Assembly (NCBI GenBank): GCA_013696395.1 | Contig: JACCYQ010000035.1 | Coordinates: forward strand, 1-32,555 | Direction: 5' to 3' | Length of the DNA: 32,555 bases | DNA from: Chitinophagaceae bacterium | Lineage (GTDB): Bacteria; Bacteroidota; Bacteroidia; Chitinophagales; Chitinophagaceae | Part shown: positions 24,822-32,555 of the stretch, piece by piece | How positions within the stretch are numbered: the first letter of the stretch is position 1 | Layout of the letters: each line of letters opens with the position of its first letter | Notes under the pieces: model-generated | What the model was told of the DNA's origin: nothing | Databases searched by the model: none | What the model saw: only the letters and a program-made list of their open reading frames with translations | Position numbers and translations under genes: made by a program

Positions 24822-26942
24822 ATGGATATTAATATTTACCCTGGAAGCCCTTATCCTCTTGGTGCAACCTGGGATGGACAGGGAGTTAATTTTGCCATTT
24901 TTTCAGAAAACGCAGAGAGTATTGATCTCTGTTTATTTACAGAAGAAAAGGATTCATCTGAAACGGTAAAAATTCCCATTAAAGAAAGAGATCACCATGT
25001 ATGGCATGTATATGTTCCGGGTTTAAAACCAGGGCAGTTATATGGTTACCGGGTTCATGGGCCATTTGATCCAAGAAACGGATTTCGTTTTAATCCAAAT
25101 AAACTATTAATTGATCCCTATGCAAAAGCCATATCCGGAACCATCTCCTGGCATGATTCACTTTTTGGATACGAATTGGGAAATGAATTGGGTGACTTAA
25201 GTTTTAGCAAGAAAGACAGTGCCCATTTTATACCCAAATCAATAATTATAGATCCAAACTATGATTGGGAGGGAGTAAAAGCACCTAAAATTCCCTACCA
25301 CAAATACATTATTTATGAAGCCCATGTAAAAGGCCTTACACAAATGCATCCGGAAATTCCTGAAGAAATTCGTGGAACGTATGAGGCGATAGCACACCCG
25401 GTGATGATTGAATATTTTCAAAAACTTGGCGTAAATGCCATAGAATTAATGCCGGTACATCATTTTGCGGTAGACCGTCATTTAAAAGATTCCGGCTTAA
25501 CTAATTACTGGGGATATAATACTATTGGATTTTTTGCACCCGATGTACGTTATGCAAAAAACAATGGAGGCGCACAGGTTTCTGAATTCAAGCATATGGT
25601 GAAAGAATTGCACAGGGCAGGAATTGAGGTGATCCTTGATGTTGTTTATAATCATACCGCTGAAGGCAATCAACTGGGTCCAACTCTTTCATTCCGGGGC
25701 ATTGATAATTCAACGTATTACCGGCTGTCCAGGAATAAACAATATTATATGGATTATACCGGAACAGGAAATACTTTAAATGCGATGAGCCCTAATGTAC
25801 TGCGGCTGATCATGGATAGTCTAAGGTATTGGATCCAGGAAATGCATGTGGATGGATTTCGTTTTGATCTTGCGTCTGCACTTGCCCGTGAGTTACATGC
25901 TGTGGACCGGCTGGGATCTTTTTTTGATATTATTCACCAGGATCCGGTTATCTCACAGGTTAAACTGATTGCTGAACCCTGGGATATTGGTGAAGGTGGT
26001 TACCAGGTTGGTAAATTTCCCCCTGGCTGGGCTGAATGGAATGGAAAATATCGTGATTGTATTCGTGATTACTGGCGGGGAGCACATAGTATGCTGGGTG
26101 AGTTTGCAGAAAGGTTTACGGGCAGTTCTGATCTTTACCGAAACGATTACCGGCAACCAACAGCAAGTATAAATTTCGTAACCGCTCATGATGGCTTTAC
26201 GCTTCACGACCTGGTTTCATACAATGAAAAACATAATGAAGCCAATGGTGAGAATAATAAAGATGGCGAATCTCATAACCGTTCCTGGAATTGTGGTGAG
26301 GAAGGTCCGACGGAAAGTAAGGTGATAAACGAACTCAGAAACCGGCAGAAAAGAAATTTTTTAACCACCCTGTTTTTATCGCAGGGAGTTCCTATGCTGG
26401 TGGCAGGTGATGAATTAGGTAGAACGCAACAGGGGAATAACAATGCGTATTGCCAGGATAATGAGATAAGCTGGATCAATTGGGAGAATGCAGACAAGGC
26501 TTTACTAGCTTTTACACAAAAGATGATTCATTTTACCAGAAATCATCCGGTATTTAACCGGCGCGGGTGGTTCATGGGTCAGCCCATTAAAGGAATAGGG
26601 GTTGAGGATATAGCATGGTTTGTACCCGAAGGAAAAGAAATGCCCGATGAGAGCTGGGATCATGATTATGCAAAATCATTAGGCGTATTCTTAAATGGAC
26701 ATGGAATACATACTGTCGGTCCACTAGGCGAAAAGATCATAGATAACAGTTTTTATATCATGTTTAATGCGCATAATGAAGAACTTAATTTTAAGATTCC
26801 CCGGGCCAGGTATGGCCGGCACTGGCAGGAGGTTATCAATACGGCTAAAGACCTTGTTGTTGAACAAGGAATACAATACCGTGCAAATGCCAATATTAAA
26901 TTGCCAGGCCACTCCATTATTGTTTTACAATTGTTGAACTGA
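24822..26942 (+). CDS. glgX: Glycogen debranching enzyme GlgX/TreX (isoamylase type)
   Basis: The 706-residue enzyme cleaves alpha-1,6 branches of glycogen. An N-terminal CBM48-like domain (about 1-130: YPLGATWDGQGVNFAIFSEN, GYRVHGPFDPRNGFRFNP) precedes the GH13 barrel. Catalytic residues are visible as Asp349 (VDGFRFDLAS, nucleophile), Glu385 (LIAEPWDIG, acid/base) and Asp457 (FVTAHDGFTLHDL). Other isoamylase/TreX signatures are ELMPVHHFAVD, NYWGYNTIGFFAPD and VVYNHTAEGN. It is cytoplasmic, with no signal peptide. The next gene, TreY-MalQ, starts 35 bases later, so the pair is an operon: debranching yields linear maltodextrins for TreY. The 285 bases between the tRNA terminator and this gene show no promoter that I can name. 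Confidence 0.95.
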   Translation: MDINIYPGSPYPLGATWDGQGVNFAIFSENAESIDLCLFTEEKDSSETVKIPIKERDHHVWHVYVPGLKPGQLYGYRVHGPFDPRNGFRFNPNKLLIDPYAKAISGTISWHDSLFGYELGNELGDLSFSKKDSAHFIPKSIIIDPNYDWEGVKAPKIPYHKYIIYEAHVKGLTQMHPEIPEEIRGTYEAIAHPVMIEYFQKLGVNAIELMPVHHFAVDRHLKDSGLTNYWGYNTIGFFAPDVRYAKNNGGAQVSEFKHMVKELHRAGIEVILDVVYNHTAEGNQLGPTLSFRGIDNSTYYRLSRNKQYYMDYTGTGNTLNAMSPNVLRLIMDSLRYWIQEMHVDGFRFDLASALARELHAVDRLGSFFDIIHQDPVISQVKLIAEPWDIGEGGYQVGKFPPGWAEWNGKYRDCIRDYWRGAHSMLGEFAERFTGSSDLYRNDYRQPTASINFVTAHDGFTLHDLVSYNEKHNEANGENNKDGESHNRSWNCGEEGPTESKVINELRNRQKRNFLTTLFLSQGVPMLVAGDELGRTQQGNNNAYCQDNEISWINWENADKALLAFTQKMIHFTRNHPVFNRRGWFMGQPIKGIGVEDIAWFVPEGKEMPDESWDHDYAKSLGVFLNGHGIHTVGPLGEKIIDNSFYIMFNAHNEELNFKIPRARYGRHWQEVINTAKDLVVEQGIQYRANANIKLPGHSIIVLQLLN

Positions 26943-26977
26943 GATTTCAAATATTTAGATGGATTTAAATGTAGATT

Positions 26978-29900
26978 ATGAAGCCGCAAGTTTTTGATCC
27001 ACTGGTAACTTACCGGGTGCAGTTACATAAAGGTTTTGGATTTAAAGCGCTGAAGAAGATCATTCCATATTTATCCGGAATGGGGATAAAAACGATTTAT
27101 GCTTCACCGATATTTTCGGCTGGTCCGGGCAGTGAACATGGTTACGATGGAATAGATCCCTTATCCATCAACCCGGAAGTTGGCACCCTTCAGGAATTAT
27201 ACGATATATCTGGATTGTTGAAAAAAAAGGGTATGGGATGGATCCAGGATTTTGTACCGAATCACATGGCCTACCATACTGGCAACAAATGGTTGATGGA
27301 TGTATTAGAGAAAGGACAGCATTCCAGTTATTCCAATTATTTTGATATACAATGGGATAATCCGGAAACGCAAGGAAAGATTATGGTTCCCTTTTTGAGT
27401 GATCATTTGGAAAACACTATACAGAATGGGGAGTTACACCTAAAGCTGGCAGACCATAAATTTTTTTTAGATTATTTGGGAAATGCATGGCCATTAAATT
27501 TGTTTTCTTATCCACTTATTTTAAATGCAAATAGTTCCCCACCCGCATTGAAAGATTGGATTGATTCACTGAAGGATTTTGAGCTTACTCCATTTTCCCA
27601 TGAAAAGTACGAAGAAAAATTAGCAGCTTTAAAATCCTTAATGAGTGATCAGGATATAAAAAATTTCATTACACAATCCATTGAAGTCGGTAATACAGAT
27701 AAAAAGAAAATTCAATCCATATCAGATAGGCAATATTATTTACCCTGTCATTGGCAACTAACGGATACCAGGATTTCATACCGGAGATTTTTTACAGTGA
27801 ATAGTTTGATCTGTATGAATATGCAGGATGAAAATGTTTTTACAGCTTATCATGCATTATTAAAAAAACTCTGCGATGATGATGTAATTGATGGTGTTAG
27901 GGTTGATCATATTGACGGCTTGTTTGATCCGGGTAAATACCTGGACAGTTTAGCTACACATATTGGAAAGCATAAGTACCTGGTTGTAGAAAAGATATTG
28001 GAGGCAGAAGAAGAACTTGAAAATTGGTCCATTGCCGGCACTACAGGTTATGAATTTTTAGCTACCGTTAATAAATTATTCACCAGTCAATCCAACGAAA
28101 AGGAGTTTAATGATTTTTATAAATCATTCACCGGGTTATCATCTGTAGTAGGTAAGCAGGTTTATGAGAAAAAAACGCTGATCCTTGAAAAACATATGCA
28201 GGGCGAATTAGATAATCTTGTACGATTATTTTCAGCATTTGGATTGACGGGGACAAAATCTTATGATCAAACAAGAATCAAAAATGCATTGTCAGCCCTG
28301 TTAATTCATTGCCCGGTTTATCGTTTCTATTTCAAAACTTTTCCTTTAAAGGATAAAGAACAGGAGATATTGAAACAAACTTTTAAAGACGTATTGAAAC
28401 ACGATCCTGGTTTAAAGAAAGAAGTCGCATTACTTAGTCATGTATTTATAGATCTTCCAGAAAAAGGTGATGATGAACTAAACAAGGCCATATCTCATTT
28501 CTTTACAAGAGCTATGCAATTTTCAGGGCCATTAATGGCCAAAGGTGTGGAAGACACATTGATGTATACATACAATCGTTTTATAGTGCATAACGAAGTG
28601 GGTGATGCTCCATCAGCATTTGGCATTCCTGTTTCGGGATTTCATGATCAAATGAAGAAAAGGCATCAACAGTGGCCCGCTGCCATGAATGCAACGGCAA
28701 CTCATGATACTAAACGTGGCGAAGATGCCAGGGCCAGGTTAAATGTAATCAGTGATATTCCTGAAAAATGGTTTTCAAAAGTGAAGGAATGGCATTTGAT
28801 GAATGAACATTTCAAACAGCAGTCATGGCCTGATAATAATGTTGAATATTTTATTTATCAATCTGTATTAGCACATTTCCCTTTAGTAGAAAGTGATATC
28901 GATTCTTTTCCCGGGCGATTAACAGCCTACCTGGAAAAGGCAGGCAGAGAAGGTAAGATGCATTCAGATTGGGCAGATCCGAATGTGGAATATGAAGCGG
29001 CGATTACAGGTTTTACAAATGCCATTTTAAATAAAGAAACTGAATATTATAAAAGCTTCAGATCATTTCTACATGAAATCATTGATCATGGCCTTTTGAA
29101 TTCCATCAGTCAATTAATTTTAAAGTTTACCTGCCCGGGTATACCTGATATTTACCAGGGTTGTGAGAATTGGGATTTTAGTTTTGTGGATCCGGATAAC
29201 CGGCGACCGGTAGCATATGATCTATTGGAGGCATCATTAAATAAAATGAAAGCAATAAATGGTGAAGGGGGATTGAAGGAGTTGTGGGATAATAGGAAGA
29301 ATGGAAATATAAAAGCCTGGTTTGTGAAACAGCTGGCTGAAACACGAAAACAGGACCCGGATCTTTTCAGTCGTGGTATATACTTACCTGTGGAAGTTGA
29401 AGGTCGGTTGAAAGATCATGTTATGGCCTTTGTGCGGGAATATAAAAGGGATTGGATCCTGGTGGTGGTTCCATTACACACAGCCAGCATGGAATATAAG
29501 CTTTCGTTTTCCGATATTGATTGGAGTGATACTTATATTACGATGCCTGTTTTTGCTTCATCAGCTTTCAGCGTCTTGAGTAATGAAAAGATCAGGGTAG
29601 ATGATGAAATCCCGCTTAATAAATTATTTAATCAACTACCCTTTGCCATTTTAAAAGGGAAATCGCATAGTGGTAACCGTAAGTCCGGTTTATTGTTGCA
29701 CATTTCAAGTCTTCCTTCTGAATTTGGTATCGGGGACCTGGGGCCGGAGGCATATAGATTTGCGGATTTTTTATATCGGTCCAATCAACGAATCTGGCAA
29801 ATGCTGCCTATTAATCCAGTAGAAGAAGGGCAAGGGTTTTCGCCCTATAGTTCCATCAGTAGCCGGGCAGGAAATACTTTATTTATCAGCCCTGAACGAT

Positions 29901-31168
29901 TGGTGCAAGAAGGATTAGTGCCAGGTGAATTATTACAATCATTAAAGTCGGCATCTTTACCTGTAGTCGATTACTCCCGGGTTGTGTCTGACAAAAAGAA
30001 ATTATTGGATGAGGCCTGGAAAAATTACCGGCAGCAGTTAAATGGCACATCACAAAATGAATATGAGTTCTTTTGCAATGAACAACGGGAATGGCTACCG
30101 GATTTTGCTTTGTATTCTGTTCTTCGAAATCATCATGGAAATAAACCATGGTATGAGTGGCCGGATGAATTCAAATACCGGAACCAGGAACCATTAAATG
30201 ATTTTGCAACAAACTATCAGCAGGAAATAATCAGGGTTAAATGGGAGCAATTCATTTTTGATAAGCAATGGCATGCTCTAAAAGTTTATTGCAATAATCT
30301 CGATATTGAATTGTTTGGAGATCTTCCTTTTTATGTGAGTCATGATTCCGCAGATGTATGGGCTAACCTGGATATTTTTAATTTGGATGAAAAGGGAAGA
30401 CCCATAAGCGTTGCTGGAGTACCGCCAGATTTTTTTAGTGCTGATGGGCAATTATGGGGGATGCCTGTTTTTCGGTGGAATATTTTACGTGCTAATGGAT
30501 TTAGCTGGTGGGCCGAACGATTAAACAGGAATATCCAATTGTTTGACCTGGTTAGGCTGGATCATTTTCGGGCATTTTCTGCTTATTGGGAAGTGCCGGC
30601 ATCAGAGAAAACCGCAATTAATGGAAAATGGAAAAAAATAAATGGTGATTATTTTTTCATAGAAATGGAGAAGCGTTTAGGAAGGCTTCCATTTGTTGCA
30701 GAAGACTTAGGAGATATTGATGCACCCGTTTATAAATTGCGGGATAAGTTTAATTTTCCAGGGATGAAGGTTTTGCAATTTGCATTTGGTGAAACGATGC
30801 CAACATCGATTTTTATCCCACATAATTATGAGACAAATTTTATAGCCTATACCGGCACGCATGATAACAATACATTGATTGGTTGGTTTAATGAAGCTGA
30901 TGAAGAAACCAAATTACAGGTATCACATTATGTGGGACAAACAGTAAATGCCGAAAATATATTTAATGTGCTTGGCCGAAGCTTATACGCGTCAGTTGCA
31001 GATTCGGTTATTTTCCCACTTCAGGATGTTTTGAAACTGGATGCCAATGCTAGAATGAATTCACCTTCGATTGCGCAGGGTAATTGGAATTGGTGTTTAT
31101 CACCGGGCCAACTCACAAAAAAGGAAGAAGCGCTGTTGCGCGAATGGACATTGCTGTATAACAGGTAG
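26978..31168 (+). CDS. Fused maltooligosyltrehalose synthase (TreY) and 4-alpha-glucanotransferase (MalQ)
   Basis: One uninterrupted 1396-residue frame holds two enzymes. Residues 1 to about 890 are TreY (GH13), starting TYRVQLHKGFGFKAL, which turns the reducing-end glucose of a maltodextrin into an alpha,alpha-1,1 (trehalosyl) unit. Its catalytic residues are Asp310 (GVRVDHIDG), Glu338 (LVVEKILEAEEEL) and Asp577 (TATHDTKRGEDARAR). Residues about 901 to 1396 are a full-length MalQ (GH77), starting RKSGLLLHISSLPSEFGIGD, with Asp1195 (VRLDHFRAF), Glu1242 (VAEDLGDID) and Asp1296 (GTHDNNTLIGW). A short hydrophilic link (about 888-900, GKSHSGNRK) joins them. MalQ moves glucan segments between chains and would rebuild longer substrates from short ones. 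Both act in the cytoplasm. TreZ, needed to free trehalose, is not in the window. Confidence 0.94.
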   Translation: MKPQVFDPLVTYRVQLHKGFGFKALKKIIPYLSGMGIKTIYASPIFSAGPGSEHGYDGIDPLSINPEVGTLQELYDISGLLKKKGMGWIQDFVPNHMAYHTGNKWLMDVLEKGQHSSYSNYFDIQWDNPETQGKIMVPFLSDHLENTIQNGELHLKLADHKFFLDYLGNAWPLNLFSYPLILNANSSPPALKDWIDSLKDFELTPFSHEKYEEKLAALKSLMSDQDIKNFITQSIEVGNTDKKKIQSISDRQYYLPCHWQLTDTRISYRRFFTVNSLICMNMQDENVFTAYHALLKKLCDDDVIDGVRVDHIDGLFDPGKYLDSLATHIGKHKYLVVEKILEAEEELENWSIAGTTGYEFLATVNKLFTSQSNEKEFNDFYKSFTGLSSVVGKQVYEKKTLILEKHMQGELDNLVRLFSAFGLTGTKSYDQTRIKNALSALLIHCPVYRFYFKTFPLKDKEQEILKQTFKDVLKHDPGLKKEVALLSHVFIDLPEKGDDELNKAISHFFTRAMQFSGPLMAKGVEDTLMYTYNRFIVHNEVGDAPSAFGIPVSGFHDQMKKRHQQWPAAMNATATHDTKRGEDARARLNVISDIPEKWFSKVKEWHLMNEHFKQQSWPDNNVEYFIYQSVLAHFPLVESDIDSFPGRLTAYLEKAGREGKMHSDWADPNVEYEAAITGFTNAILNKETEYYKSFRSFLHEIIDHGLLNSISQLILKFTCPGIPDIYQGCENWDFSFVDPDNRRPVAYDLLEASLNKMKAINGEGGLKELWDNRKNGNIKAWFVKQLAETRKQDPDLFSRGIYLPVEVEGRLKDHVMAFVREYKRDWILVVVPLHTASMEYKLSFSDIDWSDTYITMPVFASSAFSVLSNEKIRVDDEIPLNKLFNQLPFAILKGKSHSGNRKSGLLLHISSLPSEFGIGDLGPEAYRFADFLYRSNQRIWQMLPINPVEEGQGFSPYSSISSRAGNTLFISPERLVQEGLVPGELLQSLKSASLPVVDYSRVVSDKKKLLDEAWKNYRQQLNGTSQNEYEFFCNEQREWLPDFALYSVLRNHHGNKPWYEWPDEFKYRNQEPLNDFATNYQQEIIRVKWEQFIFDKQWHALKVYCNNLDIELFGDLPFYVSHDSADVWANLDIFNLDEKGRPISVAGVPPDFFSADGQLWGMPVFRWNILRANGFSWWAERLNRNIQLFDLVRLDHFRAFSAYWEVPASEKTAINGKWKKINGDYFFIEMEKRLGRLPFVAEDLGDIDAPVYKLRDKFNFPGMKVLQFAFGETMPTSIFIPHNYETNFIAYTGTHDNNTLIGWFNEADEETKLQVSHYVGQTVNAENIFNVLGRSLYASVADSVIFPLQDVLKLDANARMNSPSIAQGNWNWCLSPGQLTKKEEALLREWTLLYNR

Positions 31169-31184
31169 GTATAGCCGAAAATAA

Positions 31185-32555
31185 TTATCTTCCCATATAC
31201 ACCATTAAAATTTGCACATCACTCGGATTGATACCTGAAATACGACTGGCTTGTCCCAAAGTAGCAGGCCTGATGCGGGTTAATTTTTCCCTGGCTTCAT
31301 TACCCAATGAAACCAATTTCCGGTAGTCAAAACTATCTGGTATCTGGAGTTCTTCCATTTGCGACATTTTCTCAACCAGGTCTTTTTCTTTCTGAATATA
31401 GGTGCTGTATTTGATTTGAATTGAAGCCTGTTCCTTAGATTCAACAGGGTAGGTCTCCAACTTTTCACGGATCCTTAAAACATTAGATACCAGGTCTTTT
31501 AGTTCGATGGATGGTCTTAGCAATATCTTTTCCGCTTTTTGTTTTTCAGTAATAGGGGATGATGAAATCTGTTGCAGGAAGTCATTTATTTCCCCTGGTT
31601 CAATAGAAAGTTCACTCAGTGTTTGTTTGATAGCAGTGACCTCCTTTTGCTTTTGTTCCACTTTACGCATCCTTTCTTTTTTGGCTAATCCAAGTTGAAA
31701 GCTTTTAGGTGTCAGCCTTATATCGGCATTATCCTGTCTCAGCAAGGTTCTGAACTCAGCCCTTGATGTAAACATGCGATATGGTTCATCCGTTCCTTTA
31801 TTGATCAGGTCGTCTATTAAAACACCGATATATGCTTCACTTCTTTTAAGAACAAATGGGGCTTTTTCATTGATTTTTAAATGCGCATTAATACCTGCCA
31901 TTAATCCCTGGCAGGCGGCTTCTTCATAACCAGTGGTTCCATTTATTTGTCCGGCGAAAAATAAATTTTGTATCAGCTTGGTTTCCAATGAAAAACGTAA
32001 TTGAGTTGGTGGGAAATAATCATATTCGATAGCATATCCGGGCCGAAACATCTTTACTTTTTCAAAACCCGGCACCATTCTCAGCGCTTCGTATTGAACT
32101 TCTTCCGGCAAAGAAGTGGAAAAGCCATTAACATAAATTTCTACCGTATTCCAACCTTCAGGTTCAATAAATAGCTGGTGACGATCGCGTTCAGCAAACC
32201 GGTTGATCTTGTCTTCAATACTTGGGCAATATCGGGGCCCCGTTCCTTCAATTCTACCGGCAAACATAGGGCTACGATCAAAACCTGTTTTCAAAATATC
32301 ATGTACGGTACTGTTTGTATAGCTGATCCAGCAACTTCTTTGTTTTTTAGGTAATGGTTGATCTAAATAGGAAAACCCGGTAATTTCTATATCGCCCTTT
32401 TGTTCTTCCATTTTTGAATAATCCAGGCTTCGACCATCTATCCTGGGAGGGGTGCCCGTTTTCAGGCGGTCACTTTCAAATCCAAGGGAAACTAACTGTT
32501 CGGTTATACCTGTTGCAGCTTTTTCTGCGACTCTACCACCGCCAAAACGTTTTTC
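31185..32555 (-). CDS. mnmG: tRNA uridine-34 5-carboxymethylaminomethyl modification enzyme MnmG, C-terminal part (cut by window edge)
   Basis: MnmG with MnmE modifies uridine 34 of several tRNAs using FAD, NADH and methylene-tetrahydrofolate. The frame is open to the window edge, giving 456 residues that begin EKRFGGGRVAEKAATGI and continue LKTGTPPRIDGRSLDYSK, the classic MnmG block; the ATG inside the segment is not the start. Further motifs are QLFIEPEG, GFSTSLPEEVQ, GQINGTTGYEEAACQGLMAG (FAD contact) and the C-terminal helical domain ending ASRISGINPSDVQILMVYMG, which binds tRNA/MnmE. About 165 N-terminal residues, with the GxGxxG FAD loop, lie outside. It faces TreY-MalQ tail to tail, 16 bases apart. 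Confidence 0.96.
   Translation of the reverse strand, partial: EKRFGGGRVAEKAATGITEQLVSLGFESDRLKTGTPPRIDGRSLDYSKMEEQKGDIEITGFSYLDQPLPKKQRSCWISYTNSTVHDILKTGFDRSPMFAGRIEGTGPRYCPSIEDKINRFAERDRHQLFIEPEGWNTVEIYVNGFSTSLPEEVQYEALRMVPGFEKVKMFRPGYAIEYDYFPPTQLRFSLETKLIQNLFFAGQINGTTGYEEAACQGLMAGINAHLKINEKAPFVLKRSEAYIGVLIDDLINKGTDEPYRMFTSRAEFRTLLRQDNADIRLTPKSFQLGLAKKERMRKVEQKQKEVTAIKQTLSELSIEPGEINDFLQQISSSPITEKQKAEKILLRPSIELKDLVSNVLRIREKLETYPVESKEQASIQIKYSTYIQKEKDLVEKMSQMEELQIPDSFDYRKLVSLGNEAREKLTRIRPATLGQASRISGINPSDVQILMVYMGR

Noticed and set aside
1..32555. Mobile element, phage, CRISPR array or defence island
   Set aside because: No transposase, integrase, direct-repeat array or defence-type gene was found; the tRNA-Phe has no adjacent integrase or repeated 3' end that I can see.

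Overview
The window looks like a chromosomal segment of a Bacteroidota bacterium, most likely of the Chitinophagaceae or a close relative. Reasons: AT-rich DNA, starts without clear Shine-Dalgarno sequences, several matches to the Bacteroidota -7 promoter element TAnnTTTG (twice with a TTTG-like -33 element at N19-20), a DUF2480 protein (a family I know mainly from Bacteroidota), an S46 dipeptidyl-peptidase, and quinolinate synthase and RecQ of Bacteroidota type. I see no phage, insertion sequence, integrase or CRISPR array.

Layout. 1-5.2 kb: the tail of a DUF5996 protein, an exported RidA-like protein, a small multidrug-export family membrane protein, a BrkB/YihY membrane protein, an unknown exported protein, a CorA metal channel and an unknown lipoprotein. 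5.3-10.4 kb (minus strand): DUF2480, a PpiD-type periplasmic chaperone/prolyl isomerase with a textbook Bacteroidota promoter and a terminator, and an S46 peptidase whose residues predict DPP11 (Asp/Glu) specificity. 10.4-10.96 kb: the one long gene-free stretch, AT-rich, holding one perfect and five near-perfect DnaA-box 9-mers; this is a candidate replication origin. 11-13.6 kb: nadA facing a glycosyltransferase-39/ArnT-like membrane enzyme. 13.7-15.45 kb: a small arsenic operon arsR-arsM-arsN2, with a palindromic operator/promoter and a last gene broken by two frameshifts. 15.5-19.6 kb: a methionine-type aminotransferase, surE, a lipid kinase facing a second RidA-like gene, and a DEDDy exonuclease. 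19.7-21.8 kb: kdsD-manC, making precursors for surface polysaccharide. 22-24.5 kb: recQ, then tRNA-Phe with its own promoter and terminator. 24.8-31.2 kb: glgX followed by one 1396-residue gene that fuses maltooligosyltrehalose synthase (TreY) to 4-alpha-glucanotransferase (MalQ). The right edge holds the C-terminal three quarters of mnmG.

How genes work together. GlgX would debranch glycogen, TreY would convert the chain end to a trehalosyl unit and MalQ would resize the leftover glucans. TreZ, which releases trehalose, is not in the window. ArsR would sense arsenite and release arsM, which methylates it. KdsD and ManC feed Kdo and GDP-mannose to the envelope.

Most genes are ordinary housekeeping genes. 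The points most worth checking are the DnaA-box cluster, the TreY-MalQ fusion, the double-frameshifted arsN2, two RidA-family proteins that both lack the catalytic arginine, and a C-A mismatch in the acceptor stem of tRNA-Phe. I did not find a clearly new multi-gene system.
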